A stretch of DNA of 64,000 nt from contig JAHBYP010000008.1 in assembly GCA_019635875.1 (NCBI GenBank), positions 172,455 through 236,454 on the forward strand, in the 5' to 3' direction. Origin of the DNA: Alphaproteobacteria bacterium (GTDB taxonomy: Bacteria > Pseudomonadota > Alphaproteobacteria > Reyranellales > Reyranellaceae). A program made the position numbers and the translations under genes. Every line of letters begins with the position of its first letter. The first letter of the stretch is position 1. Shown in pieces: positions 8,610 through 16,813 of the stretch. The notes beneath the pieces are model-generated. The model ran no database searches. It was not told the origin of the DNA and saw nothing but the letters and a program-made list of their open reading frames with translations.

Positions 8610-9470
8610 ATGCAGGACTGGGATGATCTGCGCTATGCGCTGGCGATCGCACGCACCGGCACCCTTTCAGGCGCCGCCCGCCGGCTGCGCGTGCACGAGA
8701 CCACCGTCGCGCGTCGGCTGGCGGCGGTCGAGGCCAGGCTGGGCACGCGGCTGTTCGAGCGGATCGGCGGCGGGCTGCGGCCGACCTCGGCCGGCGCCAT
8801 CGCCATCGCCCGCGCCGGGCGCATCGAACGCGACGTGGTGGCGGCGCAGGCGGCGATCAGCGGGGCAGATACCGAAGTGGCCGGGATCGTCCGCCTCACT
8901 GCGGTGCCGATCCTCGCCAACCGCGTGCTGGTGCCGACCGTCGCGAGCCTGCACCGGGCTCATCCCCGGCTGCGGCTGGAACTGATCGCCGAGCCACGCG
9001 ACGTCAGCCTGACCGGCCGCGATGCCGATATCGCCCTGCGCCTGGCCCGCCCGCGCGGTCACAGCGCGGTCAGGACCCGCCGCGTCGGCCGCCTCGACTA
9101 CGCGGCCTATGCCGCGCGCGATTTTCCGCCCGAGTGGCTGCCGTGGATCGGCTACGAGGACGCCATGGGCGGGCTGCCGCAGGCGAAATGGCTGTCGGCG
9201 GCGATGCGGCGGTCGAGACGGCGATCGCCGCTGGCGATCAACGACGCCGAAGGGCTGCTGCAGGCCGTCTGCGCCGGTCTCGGCAAGTCGCTGCTGCCCT
9301 GCGCCATCGCCGATCGCGAGCCGCGACTGCGGCGGATCGGCAAGACGCCCGTGCTGTCGCGCGAATTGTGGCTCCTGGTGCACGCCGACATGCGGCCCCT
9401 GGCCAGGATCGCCGCCGTCATCGAGTGGGCGGAACGGACCCTGCGGGCCGCCGGCATCAGCGTCCGGTGA
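8610..9470 (+). CDS. LysR-family transcriptional regulator
   Basis: 286 aa. The N-terminal winged helix-turn-helix is clear (DLRYALAIARTGTLSGAARR, then LRVHETTVARRLAAVEARLG, LFERIGGGLRPTSAG, residues about 5-65), followed by a linker helix and a shortened periplasmic-binding-like effector domain. LysR proteins usually control a divergent neighbour, here the YciI gene starting 82 bp upstream. Its 3' end overlaps the convergent crotonase gene by 14 bp. The effector is unknown. Confidence 0.87.
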   Translation: MQDWDDLRYALAIARTGTLSGAARRLRVHETTVARRLAAVEARLGTRLFERIGGGLRPTSAGAIAIARAGRIERDVVAAQAAISGADTEVAGIVRLTAVPILANRVLVPTVASLHRAHPRLRLELIAEPRDVSLTGRDADIALRLARPRGHSAVRTRRVGRLDYAAYAARDFPPEWLPWIGYEDAMGGLPQAKWLSAAMRRSRRRSPLAINDAEGLLQAVCAGLGKSLLPCAIADREPRLRRIGKTPVLSRELWLLVHADMRPLARIAAVIEWAERTLRAAGISVR

Positions 9471-10281
9471 AGTTCGGCGCGCGCTTCTCCACGTAGTGCG
9501 CGACGCCTTCCTTGAAGTCGTCGGTGGCGAAGCTCAGCTCCATCTCGTGGTTGGCCTCCACCGTGGCCTCGGCCAGGGTCTGGAACTGCGCCTCCCAGAT
9601 CTGGCGCTTCATCACCGCCAGCGAGCGCGGCGAGACGGTCTCGGCCAGCAGCCTGGCATAGGTCTTCGTCTCCTTCATGAGATCGGCGTCGGCGATCACG
9701 CGGTTGACCATGCCCAGCGACAGGGCCTCGGGCGCGCGGAACTTGCGCGCCGAGAGCAGCAGGTCCATGGCCGCAGGCAGGCCGACGAAATGCGGCAGCA
9801 GCCACGACACGCCGTGCTCGGCGATCAGGCCGCGGGCGGCGAAGGCGGTGGTGAAGACCGCGTTCTCGGCGGCATAGCGCATGTCGCAGTAGAGCGAGAT
9901 GATCAGCCCCAGCCCGGCACAGGGGCCGTTGATCGCCGCGATGATCGGCTTGGGAATCGAGGGGAAATAGGAATAGTTCATGCGGAAATCGGCGGCGCCG
10001 CTGCCGCCGGGCGGGATGTCCAGGGCCTTGGTCGAACGGTCGGCGACCGCGCCCGAGGCGCCGATCGCCTGCAGCCCGCCCATGTCGGCGCCGGCACAGA
10101 AGCCGCGGCCCGCCCCGGTCAGGATGATCACCCGCACCTGCGGGTCGGCGCCAGCCTCGTGCATCGCCTGCTTCAGCTCATTGTGCATCTTGCCGGTCCA
10201 GGCGTTGAGCCGGTCCGGGCGGTTGAGCGTGATGGTGCGGACGCGATCGGCGGTCTCGACGAGAATCTGCTCGTAGGCCAT
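9457..10281 (-). CDS. Enoyl-CoA hydratase/isomerase family protein (second copy)
   Basis: 274-aa crotonase with TITLNRPDRLNAWTG at the N terminus, oxyanion-hole segments GAGRGFCAGADMGG and AINGPCAGLGL, and a glutamate in AEHGVSWLLPHFVG. It resembles the 7371-8234 protein but is not a recent duplicate. Start ATG 10281 is preceded by GAGGGAAC; an upstream in-frame ATG at 10386 would add 35 improbable residues. It is divergent from the MaoC-domain gene, so the 266-bp gap at 10282-10547 should hold promoters for both. Confidence 0.9.
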   Translation of the reverse strand: MAYEQILVETADRVRTITLNRPDRLNAWTGKMHNELKQAMHEAGADPQVRVIILTGAGRGFCAGADMGGLQAIGASGAVADRSTKALDIPPGGSGAADFRMNYSYFPSIPKPIIAAINGPCAGLGLIISLYCDMRYAAENAVFTTAFAARGLIAEHGVSWLLPHFVGLPAAMDLLLSARKFRAPEALSLGMVNRVIADADLMKETKTYARLLAETVSPRSLAVMKRQIWEAQFQTLAEATVEANHEMELSFATDDFKEGVAHYVEKRAPNFTGR

Positions 10282-10547
10282 GGGCGTTCCCTCTGGTATG
10301 GGCGCGTTGCGCTGATGTCTGTTGATTCGCGGCGCCGTCCATTGTGAGGTGGGCCAAAGCGGCGGACAAGCCGCGCCGACCGCCATACGGGACGCCGTGA
10401 CAGATCTGGATCTCGATGCGCCGCCTGGGCGCCCGAACGCCGCCCCAATCCGCCCCCATGGATGCTATCGATGGCATGAGCCGGTTTCGTTTGCGCGACC
10501 GGCCCCGGCCGCATTACGCGCAAGATTCTGAGGAGAGGGAGGCAAGC

Positions 10548-11018
10548 ATGGCGAAGCGAACCGTCGAGAGCCCGCAGGCGATGAAGGCGCTGGTCGGCCA
10601 GGAGCTGGGTGTCAGCGACTGGCTGGAGATCACCCAGGAGCGCGTCAACACGTTCGCCGACGCCACCGGCGACCACCAGTGGATCCATGTCGACGTCGAG
10701 CGCTGCAAGAAGGACATGCCGGATGGCAAGCCAATTGCACACGGCTACCTGACCCTGTCGCTGATTCCCTGGTTCAGCCACAACGTCCTGCAGGTCAACA
10801 ACGTGCGCAACGGCATCAACTACGGCTCGAACAAGGTGCGCTTCACCAACCCGGTGCAGGTCGGCGCGCGGGTGCGCGGACGGCAGAAGCTGGTCGCCGC
10901 CGACGACATGCCCAACAACGGCGTGCGCATGACCTACGAGTGGACCATCGAGATCGAGGGCAAGGAGCGCCCGGCCTGCGTCGCGGAGACCATGGGCATC
11001 GCCTACGCCAAGACATGA
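10548..11018 (+). CDS. MaoC-domain (R)-hydratase-like protein
   Basis: 156 aa with a single hot-dog fold. The hydratase-2 motif is recognisable as FADATGDHQWIHVD followed by PIAHGYLTLSL, with catalytic-type Asp and His in place; the motif's usual Asn is Gln here. Such proteins hydrate trans-2-enoyl-CoA to (R)-3-hydroxyacyl-CoA. The start is preceded by a GGAGAGGGAGG region. Its stop overlaps the ATG of the next gene (ATGA), starting a coupled run with the cyclotransferase and an EamA transporter. Confidence 0.88.
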   Translation: MAKRTVESPQAMKALVGQELGVSDWLEITQERVNTFADATGDHQWIHVDVERCKKDMPDGKPIAHGYLTLSLIPWFSHNVLQVNNVRNGINYGSNKVRFTNPVQVGARVRGRQKLVAADDMPNNGVRMTYEWTIEIEGKERPACVAETMGIAYAKT

Positions 11019-11749
11019 GCGAACCCGCTCCGCCGTCGAAGGACAAGCCCACAATCTGGGGCAATACCGGCCAGCCGCTGGTACGCGAGGAACTGACGGC
11101 GGAGCGCATCGAGCAGCTGGCCGAGGAAGCGCGCAAGCTCGGCTTCGACTACTTCCTGCCGCGCGAGGACCGCGACCAGCGGCTCACCGACTGCCTGGCC
11201 GGCTGGACCGAGGGCACCGATGCCTGGGTCTTCGGCTACGGCTCACTGATGTGGAACCCGGCGTTCGACTATGTCGAGCGCCGGCCGGCGCGGCTCGAGG
11301 GCTGGCGCCGCTCCTTCTGCTTCTGGACGCCGCTGGGCCGCGGCACGCCGGAGCGGCCCGGCCTGATGCTGGGCGTGGAGAAAGGCGGCGCCTGCGACGG
11401 TATCGCCTATCGCATCACCGCCTCGCAGGTCGAGACCGAGATCTCGATCCTGTTCAACCGCGAGATGCTGAGCGGCATCTATGATGCGGTGTGGGTCGAC
11501 TGCACCGACCAGGAGGGCGGCCGGATCCGCGCGCTGACCTTCGTGATCAATCCGCAGCATCCGCAGTACTGCGGCGGCATGGCGGTGACCCGGAAGGCCG
11601 AGAGCATGGCATTCGCCGAGGGCCGCCGCGGCACTTGCCGCTCCTACCTGTTCGAATGCGCCGACCAGCTGCGCGCCATCGGCGTCACCGACCCCTATAT
11701 CGAGTCGCTGGAGGGTGAAGTGCTGCGCCTGCGCGGCGGCCAGCGATGA
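11015..11749 (+). CDS. Gamma-glutamylcyclotransferase, ChaC-like
   Basis: 244 aa. After a 70-residue N-terminal extension comes the ChaC fold: WVFGYGSLMWNP (the YGSL glutamyl-binding loop), GWRRSFCFWT, RPGLMLGVEKGGACDGIAYRI, then the conserved-acid region and the C-terminal QLRAIGVTDPYIESLEG. ChaC enzymes release 5-oxoproline from gamma-glutamyl peptides such as glutathione. The N-terminal region (LTAERIEQLAEEARK, YFLPREDRDQRL) is an extra helical segment. It overlaps both neighbours by 4 bp, so translation is coupled. The distant HyuAB genes belong to the 5-oxoprolinase superfamily, but no operon link exists. Confidence 0.87.
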   Translation: MSEPAPPSKDKPTIWGNTGQPLVREELTAERIEQLAEEARKLGFDYFLPREDRDQRLTDCLAGWTEGTDAWVFGYGSLMWNPAFDYVERRPARLEGWRRSFCFWTPLGRGTPERPGLMLGVEKGGACDGIAYRITASQVETEISILFNREMLSGIYDAVWVDCTDQEGGRIRALTFVINPQHPQYCGGMAVTRKAESMAFAEGRRGTCRSYLFECADQLRAIGVTDPYIESLEGEVLRLRGGQR

Positions 11750-12672
11750 AGGCGCTTAAGGCCTGGTGGGCGGCACAGCCCGGCAATCTGCGCGGCATCA
11801 TCCTGGTCGGCATCTCCGGCGTGCTGTTCTCGGCGCTCAACGTCGCCACCTACTATCCGGCGCAGGAGCTCAACTCCTACATGATGGCGTTCTGCCGCTA
11901 TCTGTTCGGCGCCGTCTTCCTGCTGCACGTCTTCTGGCGCCATGGTCTGTTCAAGCCCTTCCACACCAAGCGTCTGGGTGTGCATGCCATCCGCGGGGCC
12001 TTCCACAGCGCCGGCATGCAGCTGTGGTTCGTCGCCTTGCCGCTGATCACGCTGGCCGACCTCACGGCGCTGGGCTTCACCGGCCCGATCTTCGTCACCA
12101 TCGGCGCCGCCCTGTTCCTCGGCGAGGACGTGCGCCTGCGGCGCTGGGCGGCGGTCGCCGTGGGCTTCATCGGCGCCATGATCATCATCCGGCCGGGCTT
12201 CGAGGTGATCAGCATCGGCGCGATCTGCGCGCTGGCATCGACGCCGCTGTTCTCGGCCTCGAACCTGATGGCCAAGGCGCTGGCGCGCACCGATCGCGCC
12301 GACACCATCGTGATCTACCAGTCGGTCTTCATCGTGCTCTGCGCCGCGCCCTTCGCGATCTGGCACTGGCAGCCGCTCAGCTGGACACATGTCGGCTGGT
12401 TCCTGCTCGCCGGCTTCTTCGGCACATCGGGTCACCTGATCATGCAGCGCGGCTACCAGGTGGCGGAGATTTCCGCCCTGCAGCCGATCGGCTTCCTGTC
12501 GCTGATCTGGAACACGCTGTTCGGCTTCCTGCTGTTCACGCAGCAGCCCGGCGTCTGGACCTTTGTCGGCGCCGCCGTGATCTTCGCCAGCGCGCTCTAC
12601 ATCTCGCACCGCGAGGCCATTCGCCGCGCCCAGGTGCGCAGCGCCGACGCAAGGCCGCCGGCGGCGCCGTGA
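11746..12672 (+). CDS. EamA/DMT family transporter, copy 1 of 3
   Basis: 308 aa with ten predicted helices made of two EamA halves, each carrying a variant of ALGFTGPIF or ISALQPIGFLS. Drug/metabolite transporters of this group export metabolites such as amino acids or riboflavin-like compounds; the substrate is unknown. Its ATG overlaps the ChaC stop. Two further EamA genes of exactly the same length follow, showing tandem duplication. Confidence 0.87.
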   Translation: MKALKAWWAAQPGNLRGIILVGISGVLFSALNVATYYPAQELNSYMMAFCRYLFGAVFLLHVFWRHGLFKPFHTKRLGVHAIRGAFHSAGMQLWFVALPLITLADLTALGFTGPIFVTIGAALFLGEDVRLRRWAAVAVGFIGAMIIIRPGFEVISIGAICALASTPLFSASNLMAKALARTDRADTIVIYQSVFIVLCAAPFAIWHWQPLSWTHVGWFLLAGFFGTSGHLIMQRGYQVAEISALQPIGFLSLIWNTLFGFLLFTQQPGVWTFVGAAVIFASALYISHREAIRRAQVRSADARPPAAP

Positions 12673-12700
12673 CGCCGGCTGGCGCCGTGGCATTCGGCGC

Positions 12701-12763
12701 CGTTCGGGCCGCGTCGCTCCAGCGACGCATCATGAGCGCCGCTGGAGCGGCGCGGCCCGAACG
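12701..12763. terminator. Long inverted repeat between EamA copies 1 and 2
   Basis: Two 24-nt arms (12701-12724 and 12740-12763) that pair with one mismatch around a 15-nt loop. It follows the stop of EamA copy 1 by 28 bp, and no T-run follows. It could stop or attenuate readthrough, or be a dispersed palindromic element. Confidence 0.5.
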
Positions 12764-12832
12764 CAGGTCCGCATGGCAGGGTTCCGCGGTCGCCAGTAGT
12801 GCGGGGCGAACGCCCGACTATAGTCCGGCCCC

Positions 12833-13759
12833 GTGCTTCAGGGTCTGCCAGCCGCGCTGCGCGGCATGCTGTGGATGGCCGCCAGCGGTGCGCTGTTCGC
12901 GGCGCTCAACACCATCATGAAGTGGCTGGCGCACGACCTCGACCCGTGGGTGGTCGGCTTCCTGCGCTATTTCTTCGGCTTCGTGGTGCTGCTGCCGGTG
13001 GCGATACGTCTGGGCATGGGCCGCATGCGCACCCGCGCGCCCGGCCTGCAGGTGCTGCGCGGATTGTTCCATGTCGGCGGCCTGCTGCTGTGGTTCCTCG
13101 CTTTGCCGCTGGTCAGCATGGCCGAGATGACGGCACTGGGCTTCACCGGCCCGATCTTCATGTGCCTGGGCGCCGTGCTGGTGCTGGGCGAGAAGATGAG
13201 CGCGGTGCGCTGGGCGGCGGTGCTCGTCGGCTTCATCGGCACGCTGATCGTCGTCCATCCCTGGACGGCGCCCGGCTTCAGCGGCGTGACCTGGGGCAAT
13301 GGGCTCCTGCTGCTCGCCGCGCCGACCTTCGCCGCCTCCTTCATCGTCGCCAAGCTGCTGACGCGCCACGACTCGCCCGAGGCCATCGTGATCTGGCAGC
13401 ACGGCCTGGTGGCGCTCTTCGCGCTGCCCTTCGCGCTGTGGGACTGGACCACGCCGTCGGCCTGGCAGTGGGGCTGGTTCGTGCTGTGTGGCCTGCTCGG
13501 CGCCGCGGGCCATTACTGTGTGACACAGGCCCTGCGCATCGCCGATATCTCGGCCACCCAGCCGATCCGCTTCCTTGACCTGCTGTGGGCCTCGCTCGGC
13601 GGCTTCATCGCCTTCGCCGCGGTGCCCGAGAGCTGGACTGTCGCCGGCGGCGTGGTGATCTTCGCCGCCACGCTGTGGCTGGCGCGGCACGAGGCGCGCA
13701 TCGCCCGCGCCGCCAGGGCCAGAGCCATGGCGGCGGCGCAGCCGGCGCCGGCGCAATAA
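12833..13759 (+). CDS. EamA/DMT family transporter, copy 2 of 3
   Basis: 308 aa from a GTG at 12833 (ATG 12866 is a possible later start; neither has a strong ribosome site). Ten helices in two EamA domains; ALGFTGPIFMCLGAVLVLGE and ISATQPIRFLDLLWASLGG match copies 1 and 3 at the same places. It is separated from copy 1 by the hairpin at 12701-12763 and abuts copy 3 with 1 bp between stop and start. Confidence 0.85.
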   Translation: MLQGLPAALRGMLWMAASGALFAALNTIMKWLAHDLDPWVVGFLRYFFGFVVLLPVAIRLGMGRMRTRAPGLQVLRGLFHVGGLLLWFLALPLVSMAEMTALGFTGPIFMCLGAVLVLGEKMSAVRWAAVLVGFIGTLIVVHPWTAPGFSGVTWGNGLLLLAAPTFAASFIVAKLLTRHDSPEAIVIWQHGLVALFALPFALWDWTTPSAWQWGWFVLCGLLGAAGHYCVTQALRIADISATQPIRFLDLLWASLGGFIAFAAVPESWTVAGGVVIFAATLWLARHEARIARAARARAMAAAQPAPAQ

Positions 13760-13760
13760 C

Positions 13761-14687
13761 GTGCCGGCGGTCGATCGCCTGCCCGACCTGCTCGAGCGGC
13801 TGGTGCCCTCGCGCGCCGCGCGTGCCTTCTCGTTCGCCATCCTCGCCGGCATCTTCTTCCAGGCGCTCAACGCCACGGTGCGCCACCTGACGCAGGAGCT
13901 GCCGCCGCTCGAGGTGTCGTGGGGCCGCTGGATCGCCGGCCTGCTGTTCACCGCGCCCTTCCTGATCCGCGGCGGGCTCTCCTCGATGCGCACCACGCAG
14001 CTGCCGCGCCACCTGCTGCGCGGTGTGTTCCACACCGCGGGCTATGGCCTGTGGTACTGGGCGATCGCGGCGATCCCGCTGGCCCAGGCGGCGGCGCTGG
14101 GCTTCACCGGGCCGATCTTCGTCACCCTGGGCGCCGCGCTGTTCCTCGGCGAGCGCGTCCACTGGCGGCGCTGGCTGGCGGTGCTGCTGGGCTTCGCCGG
14201 CGTGCTGCTGATCGTGCAGCCGTGGGACGCCGGCCTCAATCCCTTCGCGCTGATCATGCTGGCCGCGGTGCCGTTGACCGCCGCCTCCAACCTGGTCGCC
14301 AAGGTGATCTCCGCGCACGAGAAGCCGGAGGTCATCGTCTTCTGGCAGAGCGCGCTGGCCGTGGTGTTCTTCGCGCCGCTGGGGCTGTGGGACTTCCGCA
14401 TGCCCACGCCCGAGCAGCTCGGCTGGATCGCGGTGGCCGGCATCACCGGCACCATGGGCTATTTCCTGATGACCTGGGCCTTCCGGCTGGCCGACATCTC
14501 CTCGGTGCAGACCGTGGGCTTCCTCGGGATCGTCTGGGCCACCCTGTTCGACCTCGCGGTGTTCGGCCATACCGCCGATCTGTGGACCTTCGCCGGCGCC
14601 GCGGTGATCGTCGCCGCCACCAGCTATATCGCACACCGGGAAAGCGTCGCCGCGCGTACTGGCGCGGCCCGCCCCGGTGCCGTTTAA
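13761..14687 (+). CDS. EamA/DMT family transporter, copy 3 of 3
   Basis: 308 aa starting at GTG 13761, one base after the preceding stop, so it must be co-translated with copy 2. It shows the same ten-helix EamA pair (ALGFTGPIFVTLGAALFLGE, ISSVQTVGFLGIVWATLFDL). The N-terminal 30 residues before helix 1 are longer and more polar than in copies 1 and 2. Conserved landmarks but extensive divergence suggest an old triplication with separate substrates. Confidence 0.86.
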   Translation: MPAVDRLPDLLERLVPSRAARAFSFAILAGIFFQALNATVRHLTQELPPLEVSWGRWIAGLLFTAPFLIRGGLSSMRTTQLPRHLLRGVFHTAGYGLWYWAIAAIPLAQAAALGFTGPIFVTLGAALFLGERVHWRRWLAVLLGFAGVLLIVQPWDAGLNPFALIMLAAVPLTAASNLVAKVISAHEKPEVIVFWQSALAVVFFAPLGLWDFRMPTPEQLGWIAVAGITGTMGYFLMTWAFRLADISSVQTVGFLGIVWATLFDLAVFGHTADLWTFAGAAVIVAATSYIAHRESVAARTGAARPGAV

Positions 14688-14720
14688 TCGCCGTCCCACG
14701 GATCACCGGAGCGGCCAGCC

Positions 14721-15050
14721 ATGTCGCGCAACGCCACCATCGCCGTCGTCATCGGCGCCATCGTCGTCGCCGTGCTCGGCGGCTGGCTGGCCGTGCGCCT
14801 GCTGGGCGGCGTTTCCGAGGCCGAGTACGCGCGGAACTTCACCAAGGGCTGCGAGGATTCGGCGCGTCAGGCGCTGGTGAAGGACGGCAAGCCGGCGCAG
14901 GAGGCACAGGCCACGGCCCAGGCCTATTGCGCCTGTGCCCTGGGAATCGTCGCGCCGATGTCGGTGGCCGACAAGCGCGAGCTCGAGAAAGGCGGCGGGC
15001 CGCGCGCGCAGCAGATCGCCGCCGAAGTGCGGACGAAGTGCCTGAAGTGA
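14721..15050 (+). CDS. Small membrane-anchored cysteine-containing protein
   Basis: 109 aa I cannot assign to a named family. Residues 6-28 form an uncleaved signal-anchor helix; the rest is a periplasmic helical domain with four cysteines (GCEDSAR, AYCACAL and the C-terminal TKCLK), which could form two disulfides. The spacing resembles short secreted alphaproteobacterial proteins with a C...CxC...C pattern. It lies 33 bp after the EamA trio and 16 bp before the SDR gene. Confidence 0.7.
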   Translation: MSRNATIAVVIGAIVVAVLGGWLAVRLLGGVSEAEYARNFTKGCEDSARQALVKDGKPAQEAQATAQAYCACALGIVAPMSVADKRELEKGGGPRAQQIAAEVRTKCLK

Positions 15051-15066
15051 TCTGGGGGAACGGGAC

Positions 15067-15837
15067 ATGGCAGGACGTCTGGACGGCAAGGTGGCGCTGA
15101 TCACCGGTGGCGCATCGGGGCTGGGCGAATGCGGCGCGGAGCTGATGGCGCGCGAGGGCGCCAGGGTGATGATCGCCGACATCGCCGAGGAGCGCGGCCG
15201 CGCCGTGGCGGCGAGGATCGGCGCGGCGGCCGACTTCGTGCGGCTCGACGTCACCAGCGAAGATCAGTGGAAGGCGGCAATCACCGCCACGGTAGCGAAG
15301 TTCGGCGCGCTGCACGTGCTGCTGAACTCCGCCGGCATCGGGCTCAGCAAGACGGTCGAGGACATCGAGCTCGAGGAATGGCGCAAGGTGCACGCCATCG
15401 ACCTCGACGGCGTCTTCCTCGGCTGCAAGCACGGCGTGAAGGAGATCAGGAAGCATACCGCCACCCTGGGCGGCTCGATCATCAACATCTCCTCGATCTC
15501 GGGCATCATCGCCGGCGCCAACATGGCGGCCTACAATTCGGCCAAGGCGGGCGTGCGCCTGCTCAGCAAGTCGGTGGCGCTGCACTGCGCCAAGTCCGGC
15601 TACAACATCCGCTGCAACTCGGTGCATCCGACCTTCATCGACACGCCGATCCTCGACAAGTACCGCGACCGCTTCGGCAACGAGGTGATGCAGCAGAAGC
15701 TCGGCCGCCAGGTGCCGATCGGCCGTCTCGGCAAGCCCGAGGAAGTCGGCTGGGCGCTGGTCTTCCTCGCGTCCGACGAATCCGCGTTCATGACCGGCTC
15801 CGAGGTCGTGATCGACGGCGGCATCAGCGCCATGTGA
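15067..15837 (+). CDS. SDR family oxidoreductase
   Basis: 256-aa classical short-chain dehydrogenase: cofactor motif TGGASGLGE (residues 13-21), LNSAGIG in place of NNAG, catalytic Ser of SSISGI, YNSAKAG (Tyr and Lys) and the C-terminal SEVVIDGGISAM. An Asp after strand 2 (IADI) favours NAD(H). The substrate may be a cyclic or hydroxyacyl alcohol, unproven. A purine-rich site precedes ATG 15067, and the alpha/beta hydrolase follows by 18 bp, so they are probably one operon. Confidence 0.9.
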   Translation: MAGRLDGKVALITGGASGLGECGAELMAREGARVMIADIAEERGRAVAARIGAAADFVRLDVTSEDQWKAAITATVAKFGALHVLLNSAGIGLSKTVEDIELEEWRKVHAIDLDGVFLGCKHGVKEIRKHTATLGGSIINISSISGIIAGANMAAYNSAKAGVRLLSKSVALHCAKSGYNIRCNSVHPTFIDTPILDKYRDRFGNEVMQQKLGRQVPIGRLGKPEEVGWALVFLASDESAFMTGSEVVIDGGISAM

Positions 15838-15855
15838 TCTCGGGAGGGAACAACC

Positions 15856-16653
15856 ATGTTGCTCAACATCGACAACCGCCGCATCTATTACGACCTGACG
15901 GGTGACGCGGGCGCCGCGACCATCACCATCACCCATTCGCTGTCGTCGGACGGCGGCATGTGGGCGGAGCAGATGCCGGCGCTGCTGGCGGCCGGCTTCC
16001 GCGTGCTGCGGCTGGACATGCGCGGCCATGGCGGCAGCGATCCGGTTGCCGGCGACTACACCATGGCGATCCTCGCCGAGGACGTGATCAAGGCGCTCGA
16101 CGCGCTGAGCATCGCCAGGACGCACTACATGGGCCTGTCGATCGGCGGCATGATCGGCCAGGCGCTGCTGCTCGACCACGGTTCGCGACTGTATTCGGCG
16201 ATCCTCTGCGACACGCAGCCCAGCACGCCGCCGGGCTCGGCGGCGTCGTGGGACGAGCGCAAGGCGGCGGTGCGCGCCAATAACGGCCTTTCGACCCTGG
16301 CCGACGCCACCATGGACCGCTGGTTCACGCCCGCATTCAAGGATGCCAATCCGGCGCGCTACGGGCAGATCCACGCCACCATCGCCGGCACCACGGCCCA
16401 GGGCTTCCTCGGCTGTGCTTCGGCGATCCAGAACTTCAATTTCGAGGACAGGCTGCATACCGTCACAACGCCGACGCTGGTGATCTGCGGCGACGAGGAT
16501 CCCGGCACGCCGCCCGACCGCAACCAGCTGATCGCCGGCAAGATCCCCGGCGGCCGCTATGTCGGCATCGCCAACGCGCGCCACCTGCCCAACGTCGAAC
16601 GGCCCGAGCCTTTCAACAAGGCGATGATGTCGTTCCTCTGGGCGCAGCGCTGA
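15856..16653 (+). CDS. Alpha/beta hydrolase, 3-oxoadipate enol-lactonase-like
   Basis: 265 aa. The nucleophile elbow is GLSIGG with Ser, the oxyanion region HSLSSDGGMW, the acid is in ICGDEDPGTPP, and the catalytic His is in ARHLPNVERP. Overall spacing resembles PcaD-type lactonases, including LDMRGHGGSD. Function as an esterase or lactonase in ring-cleavage or lactone metabolism is an inference. It follows the SDR by 18 bp with a GGGAGGGAA site. Confidence 0.85.
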   Translation: MLLNIDNRRIYYDLTGDAGAATITITHSLSSDGGMWAEQMPALLAAGFRVLRLDMRGHGGSDPVAGDYTMAILAEDVIKALDALSIARTHYMGLSIGGMIGQALLLDHGSRLYSAILCDTQPSTPPGSAASWDERKAAVRANNGLSTLADATMDRWFTPAFKDANPARYGQIHATIAGTTAQGFLGCASAIQNFNFEDRLHTVTTPTLVICGDEDPGTPPDRNQLIAGKIPGGRYVGIANARHLPNVERPEPFNKAMMSFLWAQR

Positions 16654-16660
16654 GTCGTGC

Positions 16661-16792
16661 CTTCCCCCCTCTCCCCGCCTGCGGGGAGAGGGCCGGGGTG
16701 AGGGGCTGTCGCAAGTGACGCACGCTCCACCTCGCGCAACCTGAGCCAACCCCTCCCACCCCGACCCTCTCCCCGCGCGCGGGGAGAGGGAG
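16661..16792. repeat. Paired GC-rich palindromes (MITE-like element)
   Basis: Two related hairpins face each other: 16667-16692 (12-bp perfect stem, 2-nt loop) and 16765-16790 (26-nt perfect palindrome). Both are built on CCCTCTCCCCGC / GCGGGGAGAGGG. The flanking CCGGGGTGAGGGG and its near inverse CCCCTCCCACCCCG make the whole unit an inverted repeat about 130 bp long. It fills the gap between the hydrolase and acyl-CoA dehydrogenase genes. A weaker relative occurs at 62697-62720. Confidence 0.75.
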
Positions 16793-16813
16793 TGAAGAGC
16801 CGGAGAGAGTTCC

